Source of the DNA: Nocardia arizonensis
GTDB taxonomy: Bacteria; Actinomycetota; Actinomycetes; Mycobacteriales; Mycobacteriaceae
Reading direction: 5' to 3'
Length of the DNA: 64,000 bases
Assembly: GCF_001310275.1 (NCBI RefSeq)
Contig: NZ_LGYZ01000036.1
Location: 1 to 64,000, forward strand
Shown here: piece by piece, positions 26,601 through 34,809 of the stretch
Position numbering within the stretch: the stretch's first letter is position 1
Layout of the letters: each line of letters begins with the position of its first letter
Translations under genes and position numbers: made by a program
The notes under the pieces: generated by a model
Seen by the model: the letters and a program-made list of their open reading frames with translations, nothing else
Databases searched by the model: none
Told to the model about the DNA's origin: nothing

Positions 26601-27255
26601 GGGCGGCGGCGATGGCACGGGCCTGGCTGGTGGCGTCGCGGCTGGCCGATTCCGACATCGCCTTGGCGGCGGTGAACGCCGCACTCACCCCGGAGACACC
26701 GACGACCAGGGTCGCGATTCCCGCCGCCGCGGTCGCGGCAGCCGCGGGGAGAAGGGCCAGGGTGCCCGCGGCCTGGGCCGCCACGGAGATCAGCGGGAAC
26801 AGCGAACCCGCCACCAGCGCCATCACCGCGACTTTGAGCGCGGTCGCGGCTGTGGAGGCGAGGCTCATCGCGATGTTGAATCCGCCGATGTTGGGGCCGA
26901 TGGACCCGAACTGATTGCGCAACTGCGCCAACAATGCGAGTAGGAGTAGGAGTTGGGCGTGGTCGAAGGTGATCCGGATGTGGATGGAGATGTTGCGGTA
27001 GGGCGCGAGCGCGGTGAACAGGGCCGACCCGAACCCGGACATGTCCGGGCGGATCTTCACCCCCAGCGACAGATCCCGCCGCCACGCCAACCGGGTGCGC
27101 AGCAGCTCGTTGAACTCGCTCAGGTCCGGCACGATCCGCAGGCCGTGGGTGATTGCTACGCGCTGGAGCTGGATGCGGATCTGGTTGACGAAGTTGCGCG
27201 CCAACTCCGGATTGACGGTGAGCCGCGACGAGCCCGCCGAATACGCCTGCGCCAC
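23686..27255 (-). CDS. tape measure protein with lytic transglycosylase-like domain
   Basis: The longest gene of the phage (1189 aa); its length sets the tail length. The N-terminal part has membrane-active segments (ALKVAVMALVAGSLFPLISV and an Ala-rich run), followed by a long coiled coil with KxLRDLALQARG- and RDLAALKS-type heptads (about 215-390). Near residues 885-1000 a lysozyme-like SLT domain appears: QIQSESGGNP with the catalytic Glu, then GVGLLQIIPGTF and ANMVAALRYYKSRYG. It may open the peptidoglycan during DNA entry. GTG start. Downstream genes overlap it. Confidence 0.9.
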   Translation of the reverse strand: MAQAYSAGSSRLTVNPELARNFVNQIRIQLQRVAITHGLRIVPDLSEFNELLRTRLAWRRDLSLGVKIRPDMSGFGSALFTALAPYRNISIHIRITFDHAQLLLLLALLAQLRNQFGSIGPNIGGFNIAMSLASTAATALKVAVMALVAGSLFPLISVAAQAAGTLALLPAAAATAAAGIATLVVGVSGVSAAFTAAKAMSESASRDATSQARAIAAAQRSEQQAVASLTQARKDLNTAYSEASKKLRDLALQARGAALSEADAVISLAEARRDLAALKSTDPLDYVRANKRIADAEQSLAEARARRTDVDEAAADAAAKGIENADEVVAARERIADAEQAMADARTALSEAASQQSSAVEAFERAMAKLSPSAREFVNTLRGMGDRWSAFRMAVQEPLFTGLGDSVVGLADAQMDRVRDGLAGIAEVINTGVRDILADLSTPETGAKLEKIFVNAKAAIGPLLAGVNDLLQGLLSLAGVGSDFLPDASQNFADTMANFRTWAESPDGQNKFRDFLRNSLDALGKIWDLAKAVGTALAGLVVSAEPTGESMLESLTRNVERFSAWLNSPEGRQALKDFWEDVRTTVTNLGELAVWIGQAAVKLYELFDAFRDLTSLNIFQGALFTLRDAIGLIPEAFDRIRQWVAERLPGALAGGIIDLTGFGNALDTLSTRVSEIVFAIGTTWDGLRDKMATPINWVIESVVNGGFRNIWNSIRSVLPVLPEWSGEVSLIPTTRRADGGPAAPAIAEGRVTGPGSRVSDFVPALLSRDEHVWTGAEVDGAGGHGAVARLRRAARAGHLPRFREGGGLFGSVTDWVEEKFRAVTGGLRGRIAELFLKPVQVLADQIPDFGGGIGAVPAAVLKQVSESAAQVISGQAVARSAMLPAGEAVQRWRDLAIEALKREGFDPAQVDIMLSQIQSESGGNPDIAQQIVDANGTGEAAGVGLLQIIPGTFAAHRDPTLPNDRRDPLANMVAALRYYKSRYGLDLSQMWGKGHGYDQGGVWEPGTLGWNTSGKPEAVLTSEEFRWLRDLVDAIAVPVPGQDKPGLADPARKGLGLDTWETLGKSFSDRITSVGKDFATGQLDDALSVVGAPNLSNSERVQQIQDYGKALQVFEATKAARTAGNADYQSLMNQIAPPLLSTQTAPGGPVTTVDNSTHITVQTRDVDEGYRRALQIADLRALQFTARKR

Positions 27256-27277
27256 GGCTCACCCCCTGAACCGTCAG

Positions 27278-27739
27278 CTAGGTGTCGACCCCCAACCGGT
27301 GCAGCACATCGAGGACCTGGTCTCGGTCGGCGCGGGCGCGGGCGGCGGCTTCGGCGGTCATCGGGCGCGGTTCGGGCGGGATCGGCGCGGCCGGAGTGTC
27401 GGAGAACAGCGACGCCACGACCCGGATCAACTCCTTGGTGACGTCGATGTGGCGCAACATCAACAGGGTCGGCAGGTCGTAGTAGAGCGGCGAGATCGGC
27501 GCGGGCGGCGCGTTCTCATCGATCTCCTCTTGCGCGCGTAGTTCCCCGAGTTCGGGGTCCATGAGCAGCGCGGCTTGGTAGTGCGACCACATCGGCAACC
27601 GCCGCGTCAACCGGATCAGCTGGGTCCAGGGGCGCTCGCCTCGCATGTAGTCCAGGAGGTCCCAGCCGCGGTGGAATAGGTCGGCCTCGATGTCCTCACC
27701 GTGGCGGTCGATGAGGAGCACGAGGCCGGTCAGCCCCCC
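27278..27739 (-). CDS. tail assembly chaperone extension (T), made by -1 frameshift
   Basis: Open frame that continues the upstream chaperone after a -1 shift at the heptamer GGGGGGC. After the slip the peptide reads GGLTGLVLLIDRHGEDIEADLF and ends LHRLGVDT*. A free start is possible at GTG 27721, but the frame opens exactly at the slippery site, the arrangement of gpG/gpGT in siphoviruses. Helical and acidic, about 150 aa. The G-T product should help wrap the tape measure; this gene lies between G and the tape measure as expected. Confidence 0.85.
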   Translation of the reverse strand, partial: GGLTGLVLLIDRHGEDIEADLFHRGWDLLDYMRGERPWTQLIRLTRRLPMWSHYQAALLMDPELGELRAQEEIDENAPPAPISPLYYDLPTLLMLRHIDVTKELIRVVASLFSDTPAAPIPPEPRPMTAEAAARARADRDQVLDVLHRLGVDT

Positions 27740-28143
27740 GGCAACTCACCGGCCTGATCCGGGGCCGGGAGCGCGTTGAAATGGCGGTTGATGGCGTCGA
27801 ACAGCGGCCACAGGACCTCGATGTACTCGTCTTTTACCACCGCCCACACCCGCTCGAACCCGTCGCCGCACATCGCCTCGAACAGCTCCTTGATCCGGCC
27901 TACTTCCACGTCCTGGCCGTCGAGGACGGCGGCGAGGGTGAGGACCTGCCAGACGCTGTCGGGTTCGTTGATCGGCGTCGGTGGGGTGGTGCCGTCGAAC
28001 ATGTACGGGGGCTTGCGTTTGCGGTCTCGGGTGGCGCGGGCCTCGTCGCGCATCTGCATCCACGTCGACCCCGCAGACGCCGTGGTGGTCGTGGTGGTGG
28101 TGTGGTTCTTGCGGCGGTTCTTGCGCCGTCGTGAGTTGGGCAT
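27730..28143 (-). CDS. tail assembly chaperone (G)
   Basis: Protein of 137 aa between major tail protein and tape measure. The basic N-terminus with a threonine run (RRKNRRKNHTTTTTTT) is unusual; the rest is helical (WQVLTLAAVLDGQDVEVGRIKELFEAM). Stops at 27730 right after the slippery site, so most ribosomes end here and a fraction shifts to the T frame. Position and frameshift identify it better than its sequence does. Confidence 0.85.
   Translation of the reverse strand: MPNSRRRKNRRKNHTTTTTTTASAGSTWMQMRDEARATRDRKRKPPYMFDGTTPPTPINEPDSVWQVLTLAAVLDGQDVEVGRIKELFEAMCGDGFERVWAVVKDEYIEVLWPLFDAINRHFNALPAPDQAGELPGG
27733..27739 (-). promoter_or_regulatory. programmed -1 frameshift site GGGGGGC
   Basis: On the minus strand the codons read CCG GGG GGC TGA. 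The heptamer G GGG GGC has the X XXY YYZ phase required for tandem slippage, one codon before the zero-frame stop. The T frame is open through this point and is exactly one base back. Seen directly; use in vivo follows from the conserved gpG/gpGT arrangement. Confidence 0.88.
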
Positions 28144-28144
28144 G

Positions 28145-28822
28145 TCAGGCTGCCTTTGCTTTCTCGGCGATGGTGAAGCCCATCGGCACGACCAGGTCTC
28201 CGATGCCGGGGCCGCACAGGACGTTGCGCATCGAGTAGCCGAGCTTGTCGTCCACGGTGGCCTTGACGGTGATGGGCCAGGAGGCGATGTTCTCGGCGTT
28301 CCACTGCTGCTGACCGACCTCGGACACCGACGCGCGCGGCATCACCCGCAACACCCACTTCTCCCGCGCGCCGACACCGTCGACGAACAAGAAGATCACC
28401 CGGTAGTGGATGGTGTCGGGTGAGGTCGGCTCGTTCCACGACAGTTCCTTGGTCACCGGATCGGCCTGCACATCGGCGAGACTGCGACCCGACACCAGCT
28501 CCAGCACAGCGCGTTTGAACTCCTGGGCGGTGAACGCCGCGGACATGTCGCGTTTGACGATGTCGGAACGGGTCGGTTCCAGCCATCCCCAGCTCTCGGT
28601 TTCGGAGAGCTGCTGCTCGGGCCGGAACTGTGGGCCACCGGACTTGTCGATCAACCCCAGCGACGAGAACCCCTGTAGTGACTGGAATTTGGCTTCGGCG
28701 CCCGCGGTGAACGCGATCGGGATCTCGACGGTCATCGGCGCGATCAGCACCGCGCCCTTGAGCGGTTTGAGTAGCAGGTCCTTGTTCGCGTTTACGATCT
28801 GCTCGAATGTCGCTACCGCCAT
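28145..28822 (-). CDS. major tail protein
   Basis: Protein of 225 aa, start ATG 28822 with AAAGGAC 8 nt before it. Composition and length fit a tail-tube subunit, with strands such as AVLIAPMTVEIPIAF and IHYRVIFLFVDGVGAREKWVLRV. It stands immediately before the G/T chaperones and after the head-tail genes, the standard place in siphovirus late operons. Function is from context plus the beta-rich fold. Confidence 0.75.
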   Translation of the reverse strand: MAVATFEQIVNANKDLLLKPLKGAVLIAPMTVEIPIAFTAGAEAKFQSLQGFSSLGLIDKSGGPQFRPEQQLSETESWGWLEPTRSDIVKRDMSAAFTAQEFKRAVLELVSGRSLADVQADPVTKELSWNEPTSPDTIHYRVIFLFVDGVGAREKWVLRVMPRASVSEVGQQQWNAENIASWPITVKATVDDKLGYSMRNVLCGPGIGDLVVPMGFTIAEKAKAA

Positions 28823-29051
28823 GTTCGTCCTTTCAGTGCTGGAGTTGACCCGCGTGAGCGGCACAAGCGGGCTCGGACATTTTGCGCACCAGAATCTTCC
28901 GGACGATGCCCCTTGAGCGTGCCCACTGAGTGAAACTGTCCTGATGGTCATGCCTTGTCGGTACGTGCACCGAGGCCAGGTCGCTCAGCCCGTGAGAAGC
29001 GGGAGAGCTTGTGGTTGAACCCGGCCCGGTGAGAGGCACTAACATGCATCT
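28823..29051. promoter_or_regulatory. intergenic region before the plus-strand P-loop gene
   Basis: 229 nt between divergent genes: the major tail protein (minus) and the P-loop gene (plus). It must contain the promoter of the plus-strand gene, but no convincing -35/-10 pair can be named. No repeat seen. Confidence 0.4.
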
Positions 29052-29948
29052 GTGACCCACCGGGAGCAACCAGAGACTGGATCTTCGCCTGATCCTTCGC
29101 AGTTCCAAGCCACAAACGTACGCATTGGTGGTAGCGACAATCTCAGCATTGGCGTGGTAGGCGTAGGGGGCGTCGGAAAGAGCGCACTCGTGGCGAATTT
29201 GATGACTAGTGCTGCACAAAGCGAAGCCCTGTTGATTGAAGCCGACTTCGGAGAATTTCCAGAGCTTCGCCGGGTTTCATCAACGCAACACAAAGTCAGA
29301 ACCCTCTTGATCGCGCTGATTGACTACGAGATTTCGAAGCTCCCAGAGCGTCGCACGCCACCAGACCGAGGCGTTCTGCGAAGACTTGTTCCACTAATTG
29401 ATGAAGTCGCCGAAGAGAACAGCGAGCTTGGCGACCTGGTCCGCGAAATATTGGCGTTATCGCACGACTCGGAAGGTGTGGCGTTCCTCGTTGCCGGGCT
29501 GGCGATGAGGGTTCCTACGGATGAGGCTGTGCCAGTATCAATTTCGAGCAGCGTAACGGTAAACCCGTGGCAGGAGATCGTTCAAGCTGTCGCCCCGACC
29601 GTCCTATGGGGTGCAGGTGGCACTGCGGCCATCGCGGCGATCAAGAAAGCATTTCAGCACATGCCCGAGATAATAGACAATATAGTGCAACTCACCCTGA
29701 TTCGCGGGATTCGAGAAGTTCAGCTTGCAGAGCTGGAGGCGCAGGCAACAAAACACAGGAACGAAGCCTTGCTAGACGTCATCCATACAGCAAATGAGAT
29801 AACCGTCGCGCGTAGAGTCCGGGACGCTATCCTCGAGCTTTCCGCGGACGACGTCCGAAACCTACAGGTGCGCCCGATCTCCGATGAGGAGGCGACTGAA
29901 CGGCGCCTTCGGATCGTACGTTCATTAAGCCAAGACGAGGATCAGTAG
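29052..29948 (+). CDS. P-loop NTPase inserted against the late operon
   Basis: 298-aa protein on the + strand, between head-tail and tail genes that all run on the minus strand. N-terminal Walker A: SIGVVGVGGVGKSALVANL (GVGGVGKS at about 37-44). No matching G4 (NKxD) motif is seen, so a GTPase cannot be claimed. A hydrophobic, Gly/Ala-rich segment in the middle (PTVLWGAGGTAAIAAIKKAF) is followed by a helical, charged C-terminal third. Codon use is visibly less GC-rich than the flanks, which suggests separate acquisition. Start GTG 29052. The layout (own promoter, reversed strand, foreign composition) is that of a lysogenic-conversion 'moron'; defence or superinfection exclusion is a guess. 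Confidence 0.75.
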   Translation: MTHREQPETGSSPDPSQFQATNVRIGGSDNLSIGVVGVGGVGKSALVANLMTSAAQSEALLIEADFGEFPELRRVSSTQHKVRTLLIALIDYEISKLPERRTPPDRGVLRRLVPLIDEVAEENSELGDLVREILALSHDSEGVAFLVAGLAMRVPTDEAVPVSISSSVTVNPWQEIVQAVAPTVLWGAGGTAAIAAIKKAFQHMPEIIDNIVQLTLIRGIREVQLAELEAQATKHRNEALLDVIHTANEITVARRVRDAILELSADDVRNLQVRPISDEEATERRLRIVRSLSQDEDQ

Positions 29949-29964
29949 CCAAGGGACCTCCCAA

Positions 29965-30333
29965 TCACCGCGAAGCTCGAAAACTCAGCTGATATATCGC
30001 GCTTTGCCGAATATCGTGAAGGTCGGCGGCAGTGGATTCCTGACCTCCGGTGATTTCGCGAGCGGTGTCGATCAGGACGTCCCCGGCGAGCGTGCCGCCT
30101 GATTCGGTGATCGCTTGGCGGCAGGCTTGCTTGAGCTGTTCGGCCTGTTCGTCGGTGTCGGCGTAGGTGTCCACGCGCACGATCGGCCGGTCGGTGATCC
30201 CGTCCTCGGCACCGCCGACTCGGCGCACCACGGTGTAGGGCGGGCGTAGTCCGGGTCGGCGGCTCTTGACCGTGGTCACGATCGGTGTGAGCAGGGTGAT
30301 GAGGACTTCGTGCACGTTCGGGTAGCTCGACAT
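29965..30333 (-). CDS. tail terminator protein
   Basis: 122-aa protein with the pattern of siphovirus tail terminators: short, alpha/beta, with VRVDTYADTDEQAEQLKQACR in the middle. ATG 30333 overlaps the previous stop by one base (TGATG); two GTGs lie just upstream. Located between the HK97 gp10-like gene and the tail tube, as usual. Confidence 0.65.
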   Translation of the reverse strand: MSSYPNVHEVLITLLTPIVTTVKSRRPGLRPPYTVVRRVGGAEDGITDRPIVRVDTYADTDEQAEQLKQACRQAITESGGTLAGDVLIDTAREITGGQESTAADLHDIRQSAIYQLSFRASR

Positions 30334-30632
30334 CACCACATCCCGTCGAGACTGTGGAGGAAGTCGGCCATCACGTGCTCGGCCGGGTCGTTGCGGGTGC
30401 CTTCCTCGCGGTAGCGGGCGTAGCCGGCGTAGGCGTAGACCACGCCGTACTGATGCCCGCCGCCGGGATCGACGTAGCCGACCACCGCGGTTGCATTGTG
30501 GCCGGTGCGACGGTGGGAGTGGGTGCGCCAGTAGTCCGCGCCGAGGGCGACGATGTGTTGCAGGAGTTGGCGGGTGTCGCTGCCGGTGCCGACCGCGAGG
30601 TCGAGGGTGTTGCCGGTCGGGTCGTAGTCCAC
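30333..30632 (-). CDS. head-tail joining protein (gp10-like)
   Basis: Small protein (99 aa), GTG start preceded by GAGGAGG. Contains RRTGHNATAVVGYVDPGGGHQYGVVYAYAGYARYREEGT, of which the conserved H.Y..(YAGYARYREEGT)-type end is typical of HK97 gp10-like proteins that join the connector to the tail. Context: between the stopper and the terminator. Confidence 0.65.
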   Translation of the reverse strand: MDYDPTGNTLDLAVGTGSDTRQLLQHIVALGADYWRTHSHRRTGHNATAVVGYVDPGGGHQYGVVYAYAGYARYREEGTRNDPAEHVMADFLHSLDGMW

Positions 30633-30658
30633 GGTGGTCCTCCTCGGGCGGGGGGTTG

Positions 30659-31018
30659 TCAGAATCCGCGGGCGATGCGGAAGCGGTGGCCGGGTGACCA
30701 GCCGGTGAGCGGATTGGTCGGGGTGAGGATCGCGCCGACGATCCGGAACGGCTGGCCGTCGACCTTCACTCGGTCGGTCGCGAGGAGGTCCGAGCCGAGT
30801 GGTGCGGTGAGTTGCGCGGCGACGGTGATGATTTCGCCGTCGACGTATTCCTCTCCGGTGGTCCAGGAGATCGGGCAGGGGCCGATGGTGTGGCTGGGGT
30901 GGGCGTAGCGGTCCAGGAGTTGTCCGTCTTCGTCGCGCAGGTCGCCGTAGGCGTCGGCTTCGCCTTCGCGGTAGACCTCGACCATCACCCCCAACGGGTA
31001 CTCGGGCGGTTTGGTCAT
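30659..31018 (-). CDS. head closure/stopper protein
   Basis: 119-aa beta-rich protein whose ATG overlaps the upstream gene by one base. Ends in PFRIVGAILTPTNPLTGW, a common pattern in SPP1 gp16-like stoppers. Assignment follows from position (second connector after the capsid) and size. Confidence 0.6.
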   Translation of the reverse strand: MTKPPEYPLGVMVEVYREGEADAYGDLRDEDGQLLDRYAHPSHTIGPCPISWTTGEEYVDGEIITVAAQLTAPLGSDLLATDRVKVDGQPFRIVGAILTPTNPLTGWSPGHRFRIARGF

Positions 31019-31422
31019 CAGCAGATGAGCGGGCGTCCGGAAGCCAATCCCGTGTTGCGGAGCACGAGAACCGATTCGTGGCAGAGACGTTCGGCGGCCT
31101 GCTGCACGGTGGCGGGGTCGGGTAGCTGGTAGGCGACCGACCCGCCGTCCACGGTTTGGCTGGCGACCTCGGCGCGCAGCGCCCCCGCTGCCGGGGTGAT
31201 CCGCGCTTTGGTCCAGGCGATGACCTGGAGGCAGGTCGCCTCGCGCAGGGCCTCGCGCTGGTCGGGATCGGACGGGAGTCCGGCGGGGGTGATGGCGTAG
31301 AGGTCGTTGACGGTGTAGTCGCGGACCAGGGTCGAGGCCGACTCGATCAGCGCCGCCGCGTCGGCGGGGATCGGGTCGAGTCGGCCGGTCAGGTCGGCGG
31401 GTGTGGCGTAGACGAGCATCAC
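31018..31422 (-). CDS. head-tail adaptor (gp6/gp15-like)
   Basis: 134-aa mostly helical protein that begins MLVYATPADLTGRLDP, the usual opening of head-tail adaptors in actinophages. It overlaps the capsid stop by 4 nt. Repeated Ala-rich helices (AAALIESASTLVRDYT) would pack against the portal. Function from order and fold type. Confidence 0.65.
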   Translation of the reverse strand: MMLVYATPADLTGRLDPIPADAAALIESASTLVRDYTVNDLYAITPAGLPSDPDQREALREATCLQVIAWTKARITPAAGALRAEVASQTVDGGSVAYQLPDPATVQQAAERLCHESVLVLRNTGLASGRPLIC

Positions 31423-32471
31423 GCGGCGGTGTCCTTCGTCGTGCGCTTGGCGGCGGGCGGCTTCGCGCCCTCGGGATTGCCGCCCTCGGGATTGCCGCCT
31501 TCGGGGTTGTCGCCGGTGGGTGCCGGGGCACTGATCGGGGCGGGTGCGCCCGCGTGGGGGCCTTGGAGCAGGACGGCGCGGTCGGGGTCGAGGCAGGTGA
31601 CGCCGTAGAGGGTGTCCACGGAGATGACGGTGGTCTTGTGGCGGATGTCGTAGTCCATCGCGACCCGCATCGACAGGCCCTTGTACTGCACGGTGTAGAC
31701 CTCGGCGCCGGGCGGGAGTTCCATCGGCGCGGAGGCGAACGCGAACGCGGTGGAGTGGAACGCGACGCCTACTTCGGTGGTCGGATCGCCGGGGCGCGGG
31801 GCGGGGTTGGGTTGGCCGACGTTCTGGGACCAGAAGGTGTCGAACCCGACGATCTGCTGCCCGATGCTGCCCTGGCGTAGCGCGGCGGTGGAATCGCTCT
31901 TGTCCGCGTGCAGCAGCAGCGGCTTACCCAGCCAGCGTGCCTTGGTGGTCGGCCCGATCACCGCGCGCCGGCCGGGCGCGGGCACGGACTGGATATCGAG
32001 CAGCCGTCCGGCCTCGATGAGGTTTTCGGGGTTCTCCCACAACAGGTCGGTGCCGGTGCCGTAGGGGTCGGTGCCGGCCTGTTGGGTGATCGCGGCGCGC
32101 AGTGAGAGGAGGTCGCGGTCGACTTTCTGGGAGATGGCTTCCATGGCGGGGCGCAGGATTTGTTCGTCGAAGTCTTCGATGTCGAGGGTGAGTTCCTCTG
32201 AGGTGACTTCGACGCTCACGTCGGCGATGGTGTCGAGGACGACGGGGATTTTGGATTCGGTGGTGTCCTGGATGACGATGCCGCGCTCGCGGTCGAAGGT
32301 GGTGGCCTCGAAGCGAGGGGGGCGTTTGACGTTGACGGTGTTGCCGACCTTCTGGGGACCGAAGTCGCTGGAGATGTCGCGGTAGACCAACGGCAGCATG
32401 ACCGTCAGCTCGTAGAGGTTGGCGAGACTGCGGCGGGCGAGGACGTCGGGGGTGAGAAATACGTTGGGCAC
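31419..32471 (-). CDS. major capsid protein (P22 gp5-like) with repeat tail
   Basis: 350-aa coat protein of the P22 gp5 type: MPNVFLTPDVLARRSLANLY, then YRDISSDFGPQKVGNTVNVKRPPRFEA and the paired IPVVLDTIADVSVEVTSEELTL segment. HK97 fold expected. The C-terminal about 45 residues (after TLYGVTCLDPDRAVLLQG) are Pro/Gly-rich with three NPEGG-type repeats and a basic end, which is more than the shell needs and may be displayed on the surface. GTG start 32471. Directly follows the scaffold gene. Confidence 0.85.
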   Translation of the reverse strand: MPNVFLTPDVLARRSLANLYELTVMLPLVYRDISSDFGPQKVGNTVNVKRPPRFEATTFDRERGIVIQDTTESKIPVVLDTIADVSVEVTSEELTLDIEDFDEQILRPAMEAISQKVDRDLLSLRAAITQQAGTDPYGTGTDLLWENPENLIEAGRLLDIQSVPAPGRRAVIGPTTKARWLGKPLLLHADKSDSTAALRQGSIGQQIVGFDTFWSQNVGQPNPAPRPGDPTTEVGVAFHSTAFAFASAPMELPPGAEVYTVQYKGLSMRVAMDYDIRHKTTVISVDTLYGVTCLDPDRAVLLQGPHAGAPAPISAPAPTGDNPEGGNPEGGNPEGAKPPAAKRTTKDTAA

Positions 32472-32501
32472 AAGCGTCTTTCACGGTGAGTCAGTGGGTG
32501 G

Positions 32502-33188
32502 TTAGGTGCGGGTGTCGGCGATGGAGGCGCGGACCTTGCGGCGGATGGCGTCGATGTCCTCCTCCTGCTCGGGTGCGGGTGGTGTGGCGTTGCCCGCGGT
32601 GAACTCCCCACCCGAGCGCGGGACGGTCGGGGTGGCGGCGAGTTTCGGGTTGGTGGTGAGGGCGTCGGTGACGAGGGTGTCGAGGCGGGTGGTGAAGTCG
32701 GCGGTCTCGGGGTCGAGGTCGTCGAGGGCTCCGGTGCCGCGTAGGTAGGGCATGAGCAGGGCGTGGTCGGCCTTCTGTGTGGTGGCCGCGGTGAGCAGGG
32801 CGTCTTTGATGCGGTAGTCGCGGAGTTTGCGGTCGGCGGCGGTGGCGCGGTCGGTGAGTTCGGCGATGACCTGCTCCGGGTCGGTGCTGTCTTCGGGGAC
32901 CAGTCCGATGGCGCGCCCGATCTCTTGGACCAGGTCCTCGCGGGCCTGCTGGGCGGCGCGGTCGCGTGCGGTGTCGGCGCCGGTGCGGGCTTGGTCGAGT
33001 TCGCGGCGCAGGTCGGCGACCAGGGTCGCCAGGGCGACCGGGTCGTGGTCAGGCGCGGGCGCTGGGACCGCAGCGGGTGGTGCCGGTGCTGGGGTGATGA
33101 CCTCGGGTACCGCAGGGGGTTCGGCCGCAGGTCCGGGCGCGGGTGGCGGGGGTGTGGGTTTGGTGGGCGGTGTGGGTTCTGCGGACAC
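32502..33188 (-). CDS. capsid scaffolding protein
   Basis: 228-aa protein with a Pro/Ala-rich N-terminus and a coiled-coil middle (LATLVADLRRELDQARTGAD), ending with KVRASIADTRT. This composition and the place between portal and coat protein are typical of phage scaffolds of the DUF4355 kind. GTG start with GGAGGACC upstream. Confidence 0.75.
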   Translation of the reverse strand: MSAEPTPPTKPTPPPPAPGPAAEPPAVPEVITPAPAPPAAVPAPAPDHDPVALATLVADLRRELDQARTGADTARDRAAQQAREDLVQEIGRAIGLVPEDSTDPEQVIAELTDRATAADRKLRDYRIKDALLTAATTQKADHALLMPYLRGTGALDDLDPETADFTTRLDTLVTDALTTNPKLAATPTVPRSGGEFTAGNATPPAPEQEEDIDAIRRKVRASIADTRT

Positions 33189-33249
33189 GACGAAGGTCCT
33201 CCTCGATGGATGTGTGAAGAGATGGAGCGATCTACCGGCCGCCGCGGGG

Positions 33250-34809
33250 TCATTGCCTGGTCGCGGTGGGGTCGGCGAAGGGTTGTGGGCGCGCTGCGGC
33301 GGTGCGGGCGCGTTGTTCGGCGTCGGTGCGGATGCGGGTGACTTCGTCGTTGACGTCGTCGCCGGACCAGTTCGGGTTGCGTTCGCGCACAGCCTGTTCG
33401 GTCGAGATCAGGTCCGAGCCCTTCAACGTCGCCAACCGGGTCGCGGTCTCGAGGGGTGGTGATTGGGCGCGGACGGGCCAGCGGACTTCGGGGTCGGCCT
33501 TCAACTCGATGCGGGACCGGAATTGGACGCGGTCGAGTTCGGTGAGGGTGCGGGCGAAGGGGGCGAGTTCGGCTCTCCAGTAGTTGATCTTCTGGTCGCG
33601 GGTGGCTTCCGACAGCTTGTCGCGGGAATTCACGCCGGTGGCGGTGACCATCCCGGCGGCGCGGTCGTCGCCGAATGCGGAGGGGGAGAGTCCGGCGCTG
33701 CGGAGGATGAGTTCGGTGATCTCGGCCGCGGTCTGCTGGTGTTCTTCCCACCGAATCGTGAACTGCTGCGGGATGATCGGCGGCTGACCATCCTTCAGGC
33801 TGCCCAATCCGGCGCCGGGCAGGGTGGTGTAGATGGCCTGCTCGGAGTCGAACACCGCGCCCGAGCCGGGGCCGCGGGCCTGGGTGACCGTTTTGTCGAC
33901 GAACAGTCGCGCGCGGCCGAGGTCGATATCGCGTAGCCACGCCGACCACGTCTCATCCAGGGCATCCAGCAGCGGTTCCTGGCCTTCGAGGTCGGAGCGC
34001 CCGAGTTGGGCGAGTCCTGGTGTGTGGCGCCAGGACCGGTTCGGGCGCACGTTCGGGACATACCGGGCGGTGAGCGTGTTCACGCCGGTCGCGATAGCCG
34101 CGTCACTGTCGACCAGGGGCGCGGCCCACGCGGTGGCGGGATGCTCGAGGAGGTTGCGGCGTTGCCCGAGCCGGTCGCGGCTGCCTCGGTACAGGCCGTG
34201 GTGGATGCGGCCGGGCGCGTGGTGTTCGAGGTGTCGCCACACGACACCGCCGTCGTCGGTGACGGCCTGCCAGAACGTCACCGCCGCGAGCCGGTCGTAG
34301 CGCCATACCGGTACCGCGGCGTCGGCAGGCATGGTGGCGAGGTTCACGCGGTCGCTGATCGAATGGTCCCACCACGCGCGCAGGTACACCCCGCCCAGCA
34401 CCGAGGCGAGTTCGCCTGCTTCCAGGAGGGTGGAGGCGGTGTCCGCGCCGCCGAGCAACAGTTCGAGGCGGGTTTGGGCGGTTTTGCGGTCACCGCGTGC
34501 GTCGGTCTCGCCGATCACGAACCGCGGGGCCTGGGAGAACAACAGTGCCGAGGACCCGCGAGCCAGGTCGGCGGCGAGGGGGACGTGCAGGCGTTTGGTC
34601 GCCTGGGGGTTCGGGCGGCCCCAGAAGAACCGCGCGATCCGCCCCACCAGGCCGCCCGCGAACTGGGACGGCCGGAAGGCCGGGTACCGCTGGTAGTGCT
34701 CGGCGAGGCGGTCGGTGTCGCCCGCGTACCAGGCATCCCACACCCGCATCGCCTTCTGCGCCTGGTCGAACGGCGGTGGAGGCCAGGGGATGTCGGTGTC
34801 AGGCAGCAT
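33250..34809 (-). CDS. portal protein (SPP1 gp6-like)
   Basis: 519-aa portal, the dodecameric DNA gate of the head. Features: GLVGRIARFFWGRPNP near the start, YRGSRDRLGQR and EHHAPGRIHHGLY in the middle, GLSPSAFGDDRAAGMVTATGV and WRAELAPFARTLTELDRVQF in the stem/clip part. Overlaps the large terminase by 11 nt. Length is normal for the family. Confidence 0.85.
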   Translation of the reverse strand: MLPDTDIPWPPPPFDQAQKAMRVWDAWYAGDTDRLAEHYQRYPAFRPSQFAGGLVGRIARFFWGRPNPQATKRLHVPLAADLARGSSALLFSQAPRFVIGETDARGDRKTAQTRLELLLGGADTASTLLEAGELASVLGGVYLRAWWDHSISDRVNLATMPADAAVPVWRYDRLAAVTFWQAVTDDGGVVWRHLEHHAPGRIHHGLYRGSRDRLGQRRNLLEHPATAWAAPLVDSDAAIATGVNTLTARYVPNVRPNRSWRHTPGLAQLGRSDLEGQEPLLDALDETWSAWLRDIDLGRARLFVDKTVTQARGPGSGAVFDSEQAIYTTLPGAGLGSLKDGQPPIIPQQFTIRWEEHQQTAAEITELILRSAGLSPSAFGDDRAAGMVTATGVNSRDKLSEATRDQKINYWRAELAPFARTLTELDRVQFRSRIELKADPEVRWPVRAQSPPLETATRLATLKGSDLISTEQAVRERNPNWSGDDVNDEVTRIRTDAEQRARTAAARPQPFADPTATRQ

